Part shown: positions 53,852 to 63,124 of the stretch, piece by piece
Layout: each line of letters opens with the position of its first letter
How positions within the stretch are numbered: the stretch's first letter is position 1
From: Nostoc sp. FACHB-892
GTDB taxonomy: Bacteria; Cyanobacteriota; Cyanobacteriia; Cyanobacteriales; Nostocaceae
Reading direction: 5' to 3'
Length of the DNA stretch: 64,000 nt
Assembly (NCBI RefSeq): GCF_014698795.1
Contig: NZ_JACJTR010000016.1
Coordinates: 62,001-126,000, forward strand
Notes under the pieces: model-generated
Told to the model about the DNA's origin: nothing
Databases searched by the model: none
The model's input: only the letters and a program-made list of their open reading frames with translations
Translations under genes and position numbers: made by a program

Positions 53852-54208
53852 ATGACTAGGGTAAAACGCGGTAATGTAGCTCGGAAGCGCCGCAATAAAA
53901 TTCTCAAACTAGCTAAAGGTTTTCGCGGTTCTCACTCAACTCTGTTTAGAACTGCCAACCAACAAGTAATGAAGGCGCTACGGAGTGCCTATCGCGATCG
54001 CAAAAAGAAAAAGCGCGATTTTCGTCGTCTCTGGATCACCCGCATCAACGCTGCTTCAAGGCAACACGGTTTGAGCTACAGCCAGTTGATCGGTAACTTG
54101 AAAAAAGCTGATATCCAACTAAATCGCAAGATGTTGGCACAATTAGCAGTCCTCGATCCAGCTAGCTTCGGTAAAGTTGCTGAACTCGCAAATCAAGCTA
54201 AAGGATAA
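53852..54208 (+). CDS. rplT: 50S ribosomal protein L20
   Basis: The 118-residue L20 begins TRVKRGNVARKRRNKILKLAKGF and has the family motif RDRKKKKRDFRRLWITRINA. It nucleates early 50S assembly. In some bacteria L20 represses its own operon by binding the leader; I see no clear mimic structure in the short upstream space. Confidence 0.97.
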   Translation: MTRVKRGNVARKRRNKILKLAKGFRGSHSTLFRTANQQVMKALRSAYRDRKKKKRDFRRLWITRINAASRQHGLSYSQLIGNLKKADIQLNRKMLAQLAVLDPASFGKVAELANQAKG

Positions 54209-54220
54209 AGGTGGCAAGGG

Positions 54221-55036
54221 ATGTATAACAGATGTAACAAATGGGAAATAATTACTCGGTTACATCTGGTATTATCCGCCACTATTTTTTGGATATCTTG
54301 TTTTTCCATAGTGGGGACAGGATTAACTGCGTCTGCCGCCGAAATGCCAGAAATTCAGCAGCGAGGCTATCTAACTGTTGCCGTCAAAGATAACTTGCGT
54401 CCGTTGGGATTTAGAGATGCTAATGGTAATTTGCAAGGCTTAGAAATTGACTTGGCACGGCAATTGGCACTTGACTTGCTTGGTAAAACAGAGGCTGTAA
54501 AATTGGAACCTGTAGCGAATCGCGATCGCTTGTCTGTAGTCTTAGACAAGAAAGTTGATTTTGCGATCGCTAGGGTAACAGCAACTGAATCTCGCAGCCG
54601 CATAGTTAGTTTAAGTGTTCCCTACTATTTGGATGGCACTGTATTAGTTACAAAAGATCCCTCTGTGCAGAAGTTTAGTGATTTGGCAAAACAAAAAATT
54701 GCCGTACTGAATAATTCCAGCACCATTGCTCAAGTGCGGTACTATGTGCCAAATGCCGAGTTGGTAGGAGTAAATTCTTATGAAGAAGCGCGAAAGAAGA
54801 TAGAAAGTAATGCGGCCGTAGCCTTTGCCGCAGATGCTAGCGTTTTGAGCGGTTGGGTGCAACAATATCCCCAATATCGGCTACTGCCAACCAAGCTATC
54901 AACTGAACCTTTGTCTGTAGTCATGCCCAAGGGATTGCAGTACGATAAGTTAAGACGAAATGTGAATGAAGCTATCGCTCGTTACTTAGCAGAAGGTTGG
55001 CTCCAGCAACGTTCTCAATATTGGGGTTTACCGTAA
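54221..55036 (+). CDS. Periplasmic solute-binding protein, amino-acid type (family 3)
   Basis: The 271-residue protein has a signal sequence ending near TASAA (about residue 40) and a type II periplasmic binding fold: QQRGYLTVAVKDNLRPLGFRD, GNLQGLEIDLARQLA, and ATESRSRIVSLSVPYY. These resemble amino-acid ABC transporter binding proteins (HisJ/GlnH family). No permease or ATPase is adjacent; it begins 12 nt after rplT, perhaps by read-through. It may work with a transporter encoded elsewhere or be a sensor component. Confidence 0.85.
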   Translation: MYNRCNKWEIITRLHLVLSATIFWISCFSIVGTGLTASAAEMPEIQQRGYLTVAVKDNLRPLGFRDANGNLQGLEIDLARQLALDLLGKTEAVKLEPVANRDRLSVVLDKKVDFAIARVTATESRSRIVSLSVPYYLDGTVLVTKDPSVQKFSDLAKQKIAVLNNSSTIAQVRYYVPNAELVGVNSYEEARKKIESNAAVAFAADASVLSGWVQQYPQYRLLPTKLSTEPLSVVMPKGLQYDKLRRNVNEAIARYLAEGWLQQRSQYWGLP

Positions 55037-55151
55037 GGTTGTCATTAGTCATTTGTCATTTGTCATTAGTGAACAATCAAGGATAAAGGGCAAATAACAA
55101 TAGGCTGATAATACATACAAAACTAACTTTATAATATTTGTATTTGCAGCA

Positions 55152-55676
55152 ATGGATAACAATCTAGCCGTAGTTTATCTCTCAATTTTTGTGACTATAC
55201 TCACACTTGCAGCCGTGAGTGTTTTTCGCCAGATTTTCAAAACTCGCAAGATTGAAGGCTCCTTTGCAAGATTGCGAAAGAAGTTAGAGAAAGAAAAGGG
55301 TACGACTCAAGAATATTATGAGTTAGCCAGTATTTATTCAGAAAAAAAAATATATTCCCAAGCGATCGTGCTGTTTCAAAAAGCTATCAAAACTGCCCAA
55401 GAAGAGGGAGAAGAAAATATTGCTCCCATTTACAACGGGCTGGGTTATATTTATTTTACCCAAGAGCAATATGACCTAGCAATTCGTCAGTATAAAGAAG
55501 CTCTAAAAGCTAAACCAGACTACGTAACAGGGTTAAATAATCTTGGTCATGCTTACGAGAAGAAAAAGTTAACTGCTCAGGCGTTACAAAGTTACGAAGA
55601 AGCACTAAAACTTGCTCCAAATAACCCTATTGCTAAACGCCGCGCTGAATCTTTACGTCGTTTAGTTTCTGCTTAA
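55152..55676 (+). CDS. TPR protein, probably Ycf37-type photosystem I assembly factor
   Basis: The 174-residue protein has one N-terminal membrane helix (VVYLSIFVTILTLAAVSVF), then three tetratricopeptide repeats (EYYELASIYSEKKIYSQAIVLF, APIYNGLGYIYFTQEQYDLAI, VTGLNNLGHAYEKKKLTAQAL). This layout matches Ycf37, a thylakoid protein helping photosystem I trimer assembly or stability. The assignment is by architecture and length; other membrane TPR proteins could look similar. Confidence 0.75.
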   Translation: MDNNLAVVYLSIFVTILTLAAVSVFRQIFKTRKIEGSFARLRKKLEKEKGTTQEYYELASIYSEKKIYSQAIVLFQKAIKTAQEEGEENIAPIYNGLGYIYFTQEQYDLAIRQYKEALKAKPDYVTGLNNLGHAYEKKKLTAQALQSYEEALKLAPNNPIAKRRAESLRRLVSA

Positions 55677-55845
55677 ATTAAGGGCATGGGGCATGAGGCA
55701 TGAGGCATGGGGGAATAAACTTTTCACTAGTCCCCAGCCCCCCTAATTGTTAACAGATTAATTTGGCTTTAGCTTCTTAATTTATCGGGTTTCAAGCTTA
55801 GGCTTAGAAATAGATAACTATACGTCTTTTGTAAGAATGTAAAAG

Positions 55846-57828
55846 ATGATTAAGCGGCTAAAGCGTTTTTTGTGGCTAGCTATTGCCATTATTGTCGTCG
55901 TTTCTATCTCACTAAGACTGATGGGAATATTAACGGCTCAACAGCCTTCGATTTCTCATCCTATCACTTCGCTAACTGAGGTAGAAATTAGTACAGCTGT
56001 TTCGGTTATCAAAAGAGAAAAAACTTTGAGCGAAATGGCAGCTTTTCCACTTATTGCTTTACAAGAACCAGATAAAGAAGAAGTTCTAAATTTTACACCT
56101 GGTAAAGCTTTTGGGCGAAATGCTTTTTTGGTAATCTATGAGCGATCGCTAAACAAAACCTATGAAGGAATTGTTGATCTAACAAGCAAAACCTTAAGTT
56201 CTTGGAAAGAAATACCCTTTGTTCAACCTGCGATCATCGCTTCAGAATATGAACTGGCAACTGAAGCTTTTAAATCCGATGCCCGATGGCAAACAGCCAT
56301 GCAAAAGCGGGGAATTACAGATTTCAACCAAGTCAAAATCAGTTGTTGGGCCCCAGGAATCCTGAGTAAACAGGAAGAAACAGCAGAAAACCGTCTTTGT
56401 CGGGGTTTATTCTACTACAAGGGCGATCGCTGGAATTATTATGGCAGTCCAATTGAAGGAATATTGGGAACCGTTAATTTGAACACAGGTAAAATTTCCA
56501 GTTTCGTGGATAGAGGGATAGTTCCTTTTTCCAAGGAAAACTGGAACTACGATATAAAGTCCTTGGGTAAATTACTTTCACCACTTAAAGCATTAAAAAT
56601 TCTCCAACCAAATGGTGCAAGTTTCCAGATTAAAGGCAATGAAATTAGCTGGCAAGGTTGGAAGTTTCGCTACGTAATGCATCCCCGCAGTGGATTAGTA
56701 CTTTACCAAGTGACACACAGCGACGGGGAAAATGTCCGACCAGTTTTGTACCGCGCTAGCTTATCAGAAACGGTAGTGCCTTACGGTGCTCCAGATCCCA
56801 CTTGGTCGTTTAGGAATGCATTTGATGTTGGGGAATACAATTTTGGTTCCCTAGCAACGACGATGGAGTTAGGTAAAGAAATTCCTGAAAACGGTCTTTT
56901 GCAGGATGCTGTGTTTGCTAATGGCGATGGAGAACCTTATGTCATCCCAGGAGTAATCGGCATATACGAGCGAAATAACAGTATGCTCTGGAAGCACTAT
57001 GACTTTGGCACTCAGCGCAATGATGTCCGTCGCAGTCGAGAATTAGTCATGACTATGACTGCGGCCATTGACAACTATGATTACAGTCTTAATTGGATAT
57101 TTCACCAGGATGGGACTTTAGAAGTCCAAAATGAATTAACGGGTATTATACTGGCGCAGGGAACAGCTTCTGAAAACCAATCTGCTGAGGATTCTTATGG
57201 TCGATTAATTGCAAAAAACATTGTGGGGGTAAATCACCAGCACTTTTTCAATTATCGCCTGGATTTCGATGTTGATGGTAAGGCTAATTCTGTGATGGAA
57301 ATGAATGTCAAAGCTTTGCCGATGGATGAGAAAAATCCTTTAGGAAATGCGATCGCAGTTACAGAAACCCCACTCACAAAAGAAACGGCTGCTGTCCGCG
57401 ATTTAGATATGAAAAGCAGTCGAGAATGGATGATTGTTAGTGCAGATAAGAAAAATATGCTAGGGGCTGCACCTGGATATATGCTGATGCCTGGTGGAAA
57501 CTCCATTTTTTTCCCTGTGGAAGGCTCAAACATCCGTCAAAAGGCAGAATTTGCGACTCACCACCTCTGGGTAACAAAATATAAACCTGCTGAATTCTAT
57601 GCTGGCGGTGATTATCCCAACCAGACTCAACCAGGACAGGGTTTACCTAAATATATTGCAGACGATGAATCCTTGACGGGTGAAGATGTCGTGCTGTGGT
57701 ACACAATGGGCGTAACTCATGTTCCGCGATCGGAAGATTGGCCTGTGATGCCTGTTCACCGAGTTGGCTTTAAGCTAATCCCTAGAGGATTCTTTAGCCG
57801 TAATCCAGCGATTAATTTACCAGAGTAA
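55846..57828 (+). CDS. Copper amine oxidase
   Basis: The 660-residue enzyme oxidises primary amines to aldehydes, releasing ammonia and hydrogen peroxide. The topaquinone precursor is Tyr411 in the motif NYD (AIDNYDYSLNW), the catalytic Asp is in FDVGEYNFG (327), and copper ligands are His464 and His466 (VNHQHFFNY) plus His625 in GVTHVPRSEDWPVMPVH. A hydrophobic N-terminus (LKRFLWLAIAIIVVVSISLRLMG) is an export signal or anchor, so it probably acts in the periplasm. It is complete and monocistronic. Confidence 0.93.
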   Translation: MIKRLKRFLWLAIAIIVVVSISLRLMGILTAQQPSISHPITSLTEVEISTAVSVIKREKTLSEMAAFPLIALQEPDKEEVLNFTPGKAFGRNAFLVIYERSLNKTYEGIVDLTSKTLSSWKEIPFVQPAIIASEYELATEAFKSDARWQTAMQKRGITDFNQVKISCWAPGILSKQEETAENRLCRGLFYYKGDRWNYYGSPIEGILGTVNLNTGKISSFVDRGIVPFSKENWNYDIKSLGKLLSPLKALKILQPNGASFQIKGNEISWQGWKFRYVMHPRSGLVLYQVTHSDGENVRPVLYRASLSETVVPYGAPDPTWSFRNAFDVGEYNFGSLATTMELGKEIPENGLLQDAVFANGDGEPYVIPGVIGIYERNNSMLWKHYDFGTQRNDVRRSRELVMTMTAAIDNYDYSLNWIFHQDGTLEVQNELTGIILAQGTASENQSAEDSYGRLIAKNIVGVNHQHFFNYRLDFDVDGKANSVMEMNVKALPMDEKNPLGNAIAVTETPLTKETAAVRDLDMKSSREWMIVSADKKNMLGAAPGYMLMPGGNSIFFPVEGSNIRQKAEFATHHLWVTKYKPAEFYAGGDYPNQTQPGQGLPKYIADDESLTGEDVVLWYTMGVTHVPRSEDWPVMPVHRVGFKLIPRGFFSRNPAINLPE

Positions 57829-57948
57829 AATATTCGTTTTCTAAAGTTTCCTTAGTTCAGTTTTTTCATAATCTGTAAACCTGTAACTTGAATGCTGATA
57901 AGCTTATCGTAGGTCAAATACTAGCAGTTTTCATTCATAGGATAGCTC

Positions 57949-58518
57949 ATGGATTTTCCAGAAATTAATATTTCCGGTGATGGCACATTGCACGCTCGTT
58001 TAATTACTTCCTTGGGTCAAATTATAGTTCGTTTGGAGGAAGACAAAACCCCCAACACCGTCAAAAATTTTGTAGGTTTAGCAACCGGCACAATCGACTG
58101 GAAAGACCCTAAGACAGGTCAATCTCAGAAAGGGACTCCTGCCTACGATGGAGTCCGCTTTCACCGAGTCATCCCTGATTTTATGATTCAGTGTGGCGAT
58201 CCCCTGGCTCGTTATCCAGATATGGCCAACCGTTGGGGTACTGGTGGCCCAGGATATCAATTTGAAGATGAGTTTCATCCTGAATTGAAACACTCTAGTG
58301 CCGGTATTCTCTCAATGGCAAATGCAGGACGCGGTACTAATGGTTCGCAATGGTTCATTACAGAAGGCCCAACGCCTCATCTTGACCGCAAACACAGTGT
58401 TTTTGGTAAAGTTGTCGAAGGTATGGATATAGTCAACCGCATCGCCAATGTGCCTACAACTAGAGATCGTCCTAATCAAGACGTAGTGTTAGAAAAAGTA
58501 GAAATTTTTCGGCAGTAA
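57949..58518 (+). CDS. Peptidylprolyl isomerase, cyclophilin type
   Basis: The 189-residue cyclophilin catalyses proline cis-trans isomerisation. Active-site blocks are GVRFHRVIPDFMIQCGDP (catalytic Arg, Phe, Met and Gln), SMANAGRGTNGSQWFIT and HLDRKHSVFGKV. There is no signal peptide, so it is cytoplasmic. The insert TGTIDWKDPKTGQSQKGTP between the first strands is usual for cyanobacterial members. Confidence 0.94.
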   Translation: MDFPEINISGDGTLHARLITSLGQIIVRLEEDKTPNTVKNFVGLATGTIDWKDPKTGQSQKGTPAYDGVRFHRVIPDFMIQCGDPLARYPDMANRWGTGGPGYQFEDEFHPELKHSSAGILSMANAGRGTNGSQWFITEGPTPHLDRKHSVFGKVVEGMDIVNRIANVPTTRDRPNQDVVLEKVEIFRQ

Positions 58519-59218
58519 TTAACACCTCTGTAGTACCGCAAGGCGGAAGTTAAAAGTCAAAAGAATTGTATTCCAAGCTTTTACGCCATTTGAAATGGTA
58601 TGTTTATTTCCGCCGTGTTGTACTAGTGTTATTCCCCCTTTTTTCCTTGTTTAAGGAAGCTTAGGGGGGATATTGATACTACAACCTAATCCTTTACAAA
58701 CATCCTCTCAGAATATATTTGTATTCTTTGAGAAGTTGTACATAAATTTTATGAATTTATTGGTGATAGTTAATACTATTTCCTTGTCACACTGCATAAT
58801 ACCCTTTTAACTTCTTTCTTTCTTTCTCCGTGTCCTTTGCGTCCTTCTCTAACGAGACGCTGCGCGATTGCGGTTCGTTTTTCTTTCTTCTTTCTTGTAC
58901 TTAAATCTGATTTAGCGCATCTTCATACATAATTGGTATAATATGCTGCCCCAGATTGAAAACAAATTTGCTGAAAAATTAAGATTTATTTTAAAAAAGC
59001 AACAGTAATATTGTTAAATTCAGAAGCTAGATTTCAATCAGGAACAAGGTTTGAGCGATGCCTACGCCTACAGAGCGCAGCTAAAATACTTACAAGTCTT
59101 CACTTCATCAGGGATACAACTTTTGAGACAATCAGAAACGATTTAATAATAATCAAGCACTTATAGTCCACTCTTATCGGACTCCGTGTTATTTCTATTG
59201 AAAAGGGAGAACACAAAC
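58519..59218. other. Intergenic region upstream of chlB with hairpin repeats
   Basis: This 700-nt gap contains a nested hairpin at 58632-58671 (outer TTCCCCC/GGGGGGA, inner TTCCTTGTTTAAGGAA), likely a repeat or the terminator of the cyclophilin gene. A dispersed-repeat fragment (CGAGACGCTGCGCGATTGCG) lies near 58852-58872 and another at 59058-59084. The rest is AT-rich and must hold the chlB promoter; no gene seen. Confidence 0.55.
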
Positions 59219-60745
59219 ATGAAATTAGCTTACTGGATGTATGCAGGCCCAGCCCACATCGGCACTCTGCGAATCGCTAGCTCTTTTAAAAATGTCCATG
59301 CGATCATGCACGCCCCCATTGGCGATGACTACTTTAACGTCATGCGCTCCATGCTATCGCGGGAGAGGGATTTTACTCCGGTAACAACCAGTGTCGTCGA
59401 TCGCAACGTTTTGGCACGCGGCTCCCAAGAGAAGGTGGTTGATAACATCGTCCGCAAGGATGTCGAGGAACACCCAGATTTGATTGTGTTAACTCCCACC
59501 TGCACCTCCAGCATTTTACAGGAGGATTTGCACAACTTTGTCGAACGGGCGCAGTTGGAAGCTAAAGGAGACGTAATGCTGGCGGATGTTAACCACTACC
59601 GCTACAACGAATTGCAAGCTGCCGATCGCACTCTCGACCAAATTGTCCAATACTACATTGAAAAAGCCCGGAGGCGGGGCGAATTGGCTGAGGGCAAAAC
59701 TGCGAAACCCTCGGTGAACATTATCGGTACTACTACCCTTGGTTTCCACAACAATCACGACTGCACCGAACTGAAACGACTGATGGCTGACTTGGGAATT
59801 GAGGTAAATACTTTAATTCCCGAAGGTGCTTCGGTGAATGACTTGAAAAAGATGTCCCAAGCCTGGTTTAACCTGGTGCCTTACCGTGAACTCGGTTTGA
59901 CCACAGCGCGTTACCTGGAAGGACAATTTGGTACACCTTATATAGACATTACTCCAATGGGCGTAGTGGAAACTGCCCGTTGTATTCGCAAGATTCAGCA
60001 GGTTATTAACGCTCAAGGTGCAGAAGTTGACTATGAAAACTTCATCAATGAGCAAACCTTGCATGTATCTCAGGCTGCTTGGTTCTCTCGTTCAATTGAC
60101 TGTCAAAACTTGACTGGCAAAAAAGCTGTGGTCTTTGGTGACAACACTCACGCCGCCGCCATTACCAAGATTTTGGCGCGAGAAATGGGGATTCATGTTG
60201 TTTGGGCTGGAACCTACTGTAAATATGATGCCGACTGGTTCCGCGAACAGGTTAGCGAATATTGCGATGAAGTGCTAATTTCCGAAGATCATGGTGAAAT
60301 TGGGGATGCGATCGCTCGCGTTGAACCCTCCGCCATTTTCGGCACCCAAATGGAACGCCACGTTGGTAAGCGTTTGGATATTCCCTGCGGCGTAATTGCA
60401 GCACCGATCCACGTTCAAAACTTTCCGATTGGTTACAAACCATTTATGGGTTACGAAGGCACGAATCAGATTACAGATTTGATCTACAATTCCTTCACTT
60501 TGGGAATGGAAGATCACCTGTTAGAAATCTTCGGTGGTCACGATACCAAAGAAGTTATTACTAGGGGAATTTCTGCTGATTCTGATTTGAATTGGACAAA
60601 AGATGGTCAAGCAGAATTGAATAAGATTCCTGGATTTGTTCGCGGTAAAGTGAAGCGAAATACTGAAAAATTTGCCCGCGATCGCGGTTTCAAAGAAATC
60701 AACGCTGAGGTATTGTACGCCGCGAAGGAAGCTGTTGGAGCTTAG
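59219..60745 (+). CDS. chlB: Light-independent protochlorophyllide reductase subunit B
   Basis: ChlB forms, with ChlN, the NifDK-like catalytic component that reduces protochlorophyllide without light. The 508-residue protein starts MKLAYWMYAGPAHIGTLRIA at the ATG at 59219, after AAGGGAG; an upstream TTG-frame adds 11 residues without homology. Conserved features include the cluster-ligand Cys in LTPTCTSSILQ and FGTQMERHVGKRLDIPCGVI. The C-terminus ends AEVLYAAKEAVGA. A terminator lies at 60772-60810. A degenerate second copy of the last 77 nt of its 3' end occurs at 61697-61774. Confidence 0.96.
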   Translation: MKLAYWMYAGPAHIGTLRIASSFKNVHAIMHAPIGDDYFNVMRSMLSRERDFTPVTTSVVDRNVLARGSQEKVVDNIVRKDVEEHPDLIVLTPTCTSSILQEDLHNFVERAQLEAKGDVMLADVNHYRYNELQAADRTLDQIVQYYIEKARRRGELAEGKTAKPSVNIIGTTTLGFHNNHDCTELKRLMADLGIEVNTLIPEGASVNDLKKMSQAWFNLVPYRELGLTTARYLEGQFGTPYIDITPMGVVETARCIRKIQQVINAQGAEVDYENFINEQTLHVSQAAWFSRSIDCQNLTGKKAVVFGDNTHAAAITKILAREMGIHVVWAGTYCKYDADWFREQVSEYCDEVLISEDHGEIGDAIARVEPSAIFGTQMERHVGKRLDIPCGVIAAPIHVQNFPIGYKPFMGYEGTNQITDLIYNSFTLGMEDHLLEIFGGHDTKEVITRGISADSDLNWTKDGQAELNKIPGFVRGKVKRNTEKFARDRGFKEINAEVLYAAKEAVGA

Positions 60746-60754
60746 TTTAGAGTT
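60678..60754. repeat. chlB 3'-end repeat, left copy (functional)
   Basis: This 77-nt segment covers the last 22 codons of chlB and the stop. It is repeated, with substitutions, at 61697-61774. The central TACGCCGCGAAGGAAGCTGT is identical in both. Confidence 0.85.
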
Positions 60755-60771
60755 TAATTGAGAAGATTGAT

Positions 60772-60810
60772 GGGTGAGGAGTTCTGTATACTCTTTACCC
60801 TCATTTTTTT
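60772..60810 (+). terminator. Rho-independent terminator of chlB
   Basis: GGGTGAGGAGT pairs with ACTCTTTACCC (two G-U pairs) across a seven-base loop, followed by TCATTTTTTT. It lies 26 nt after the chlB stop codon, on the cassette side of the duplicated chlB tail. Confidence 0.85.
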
Positions 60811-60909
60811 GCTTTAGTAGTAAAAATTAAATTATGAGATATCATAGATTTAATATTAATTTTTATATATTATTTCTCTCAATAACTATTTAAAATAAAT
60901 AAATTAAAT

Positions 60910-61296
60910 ATGAACCATGACAAAGCGGCATTGTTTGCGGCACTGTGTCAGGCTGGTATTAAGCACAGTCCAGAAAAGGTTGTGCAGATTGCCAAGCAAG
61001 CTGATGGTAAAATCGTATTTTTAGAAAAGGGTAAAGCTGGTAGAGGAGGAAGGGGACTAGCACACATCTTAGAGAGACATCAAGAGGACTTTGCCAGACG
61101 TGGAATCTCCGAAAATGAAATTCCGGATGCTGTTATGGCTGCTGTAACAAGAGGAAAATTTCTTGGTTATCAAGGAACGATAGAACCTCGCCGGGAAATC
61201 TATGAAGTAATTTTTAATGGACAAACACAATACATAGCAGTGACAATAGGTGATAATGGTTATATAGTCGGAGCTAATCCCACCTCGTTACCATAA
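60910..61296 (+). CDS. Putative orphan nuclease-toxin domain (BECR/RelE-like)
   Basis: The 128-residue protein resembles C-terminal toxin domains of polymorphic toxins: GRGLAHILERHQEDF with conserved His residues, an ISENEIPDAVMAAV helix, then strands EIYEVIFNG, QYIAVTIGDNGYIVGANP. This order (His-containing helix then beta-sheet) is typical of barnase/EndoU/RelE-like RNases. There is no secretion or delivery domain, so it is a solitary toxin module. It is 16 nt upstream of a candidate immunity gene. Family assignment is from pattern memory and uncertain. Confidence 0.55.
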   Translation: MNHDKAALFAALCQAGIKHSPEKVVQIAKQADGKIVFLEKGKAGRGGRGLAHILERHQEDFARRGISENEIPDAVMAAVTRGKFLGYQGTIEPRREIYEVIFNGQTQYIAVTIGDNGYIVGANPTSLP

Positions 61297-61312
61297 TTTC
61301 ACCTGAATAGCT

Positions 61313-61777
61313 ATGGCAGTAAAGATAAAACTAATGGCTGATTATGGGTGCGATCCTTTATGGTGGGCAGATGCTGATAAAGTTGGTAATATCGATCCAG
61401 CAAGACTGCCCCTCAGTCCAGAAACCATTAGCCATTTGAGAAAATGGGCATCTGTTTACAATGAAACATTAAATTGGCAAGATCCTGCTAACTCACCAGA
61501 TTTGAGTGCAGAAGCTGAAGCGGCTTTTGAAGAACAAGGAATTAGTCTATGGAAACAACTGCAAACAGAACTCGCTCCTAATTATCAAGTTGTTTATTTC
61601 AGTGAACCATTAGGCAAGGTTTTAACTCATCCTAGTGAATTAGAAGTTTTACGTCCTATTCAGCAACGAGCTAGTACAGCACCTAGAAAATTAATTGCGA
61701 TCGCTGCATCAAAGAGAACCAAACTGAGGTTTTATACGCCGCGAAGGAAGCTGTCAGGACATAGTTTCAGAGCTTAA
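61313..61777 (+). CDS. Putative immunity protein with 3' end formed by a chlB-tail remnant
   Basis: The 154-residue acidic protein reads MAVKIKLMADYGCDPLWWAD, IDPARLPLSPETISHLRKWA, ETLNWQDPANS and PNYQVVYFSEPLGKVLTHPS, a pattern I associate with small bacterial proteins encoded next to toxin genes. The last 23 or so residues (from ASKRTKLRFYTPRRK) come from reading the chlB-tail copy in a different frame, so the natural C-terminus was probably altered. It likely pairs with the protein encoded 16 nt upstream. Confidence 0.6.
   Translation: MAVKIKLMADYGCDPLWWADADKVGNIDPARLPLSPETISHLRKWASVYNETLNWQDPANSPDLSAEAEAAFEEQGISLWKQLQTELAPNYQVVYFSEPLGKVLTHPSELEVLRPIQQRASTAPRKLIAIAASKRTKLRFYTPRRKLSGHSFRA
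61697..61774 (+). pseudogene. Remnant second copy of the chlB 3' end
   Basis: In the chlB frame this stretch reads DRCIKENQTEVLYAAKEAV then RT and a stop, against DRGFKEINAEVLYAAKEAVGA in chlB. Homology continues past the stop (TAGTTTcAGAGcTTAA). It therefore marks a duplicated chlB tail about 1.0 kb downstream. A long imperfect hairpin follows (61775-61821, arms TAACAATAT.../...ATATTGTTA). Confidence 0.85.
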
Positions 61778-61895
61778 CAATATTAGCAATCAACTTCCAA
61801 GGTTGACTGCTGATATTGTTATGTGAGTACTTAACAGGTACACCCTTATCTAGTTCGCCAGGTTGCCAATCATAAGGTTCATAGTTACCCAAATT

Positions 61896-62084
61896 TCATA
61901 AGTCAGTCTCTAGCCATCCCGCATCAGATTCTTCACTAACTATAGATAACTGAAATTTTTGCCGATTCTCTTTACTCCACTCTAAAAACTCAACAAAATC
62001 TAGAACTTCCTGCTGTGCATTTTTTGGGAGGTGTTCTAGTTTCTCTAAAATCTTGTCTTTGAGAGAATCCATGTTTACAGCCAC
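61896..62084 (-). CDS. DUF2281 family small protein, antitoxin-like
   Basis: The 62-residue protein has LKDKILEKLEHLPKNAQQEVLDFVEFLEW, the DUF2281 helix pair found in small antitoxin-like proteins common in cyanobacteria. No toxin gene is directly beside it on the minus strand. It may be an orphan module in this accessory region. Confidence 0.75.
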   Translation of the reverse strand: MAVNMDSLKDKILEKLEHLPKNAQQEVLDFVEFLEWSKENRQKFQLSIVSEESDAGWLETDL

Positions 62085-62200
62085 GCTTTTGACTGAATAG
62101 TGTAACTTATAGCCCCTATCTTACAGAGTAGGCTTTTTTGCCAGCTTTGAATTAGGTATGACTTTACAAATAATTTGAGCCACTTTCGTTACATTCTTCG

Positions 62201-62728
62201 CTATTTAATTTCTCTATGTGCAGTTCTGTTTATAGAATAGGTGCTTCCCCTAAAGCTCAATTTATAATTTATTTGTGATGTAATTATTCCAGTCGATTGG
62301 GCATTAGGATCAGTGCAAACAAAATAAGTAGATCCCCTAAAGCTCAATTTATGGCTTACTAATGCTAGGGTTACTACATCTGGTTTGGTATTAAGGTCAG
62401 CACTATAGGAAGCCCCACGGTAGATTAACTTATAATCTGGTTCAGATTTGGGAATTGGCTGTTGCGGATATTGTATTTCCCTGTTTACCACCTTGCTTGT
62501 GTAGTATTCATAGCTTGTACTAATAAGAATAATAATTAACAGTAGAAGTAAAATCTGCCAAGGAGCTAATATTAAACCCAAAATTAGGCTGATAGCTGCA
62601 AATACAGCTACTAAATGCGAAATTTCATTATTATTTTTTTTTAATAAAAAATAGCCAGTAATGAAACAAGCACACGGTATACTCAAAAAGTATAAAGCCA
62701 TATTTCCTACATTGGGAACTAAAAGCAA
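62201..62728 (-). CDS. Membrane protein with three C-terminal DUF4278-type repeats
   Basis: The 175-residue protein has three or four membrane segments in the first 80 residues, then a soluble tail. The tail holds three copies of a strand pattern YKLIYRGASYS, HKLSFRGSTYF, YKLSFRGSTYS, the hallmark of the cyanobacterial DUF4278 family. Two of the copies are nearly identical at DNA level. Function is unknown. The start could also be the ATG ten codons in (MALYFLSIP). Confidence 0.7.
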   Translation of the reverse strand: MLLVPNVGNMALYFLSIPCACFITGYFLLKKNNNEISHLVAVFAAISLILGLILAPWQILLLLLIIILISTSYEYYTSKVVNREIQYPQQPIPKSEPDYKLIYRGASYSADLNTKPDVVTLALVSHKLSFRGSTYFVCTDPNAQSTGIITSQINYKLSFRGSTYSINRTAHREIK

Positions 62729-63124
62729 AGGGTTTATAAGCAGATTGAACTTGTTTGGAAAGTTGTTGTCTATTTTACCTCCAATTAAAATTTGAAGTTA
62801 CCGTGCTACTTGAGTAAAAGTGTTACGTCAAGGTATCTGTATTAGTCTTGTTTGCGAAAGAAAAATTAACAGCTAAGGCTATCTCAAACCTTTGTTAGCC
62901 AACTTTGGAGTGAGGTTTTTATCTTGATTCATCAGAGATGCCACACCCCAAACATGAGGCGTGGTAACAGGTAAATGCTCAGTGTGAAATTTTTGCTCAA
63001 GTTGATGAAGATGTTACCCTATAGCGATCGCTGCTGCAACCCCTCTAGCGATCGCACTCCTTAACGCAGAAATTTACTGATAAATAAAAATTAATAGCGA
63101 ACAAATATCACAATACAAAATTAT
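62729..63124. other. Intergenic region upstream of the replication gene, no gene seen
   Basis: AT-rich sequence with two HIP1 octamers near 63025 and 63050. No coding frame or clear promoter. It leads into the structured leader at 63125-63195. Confidence 0.45.
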
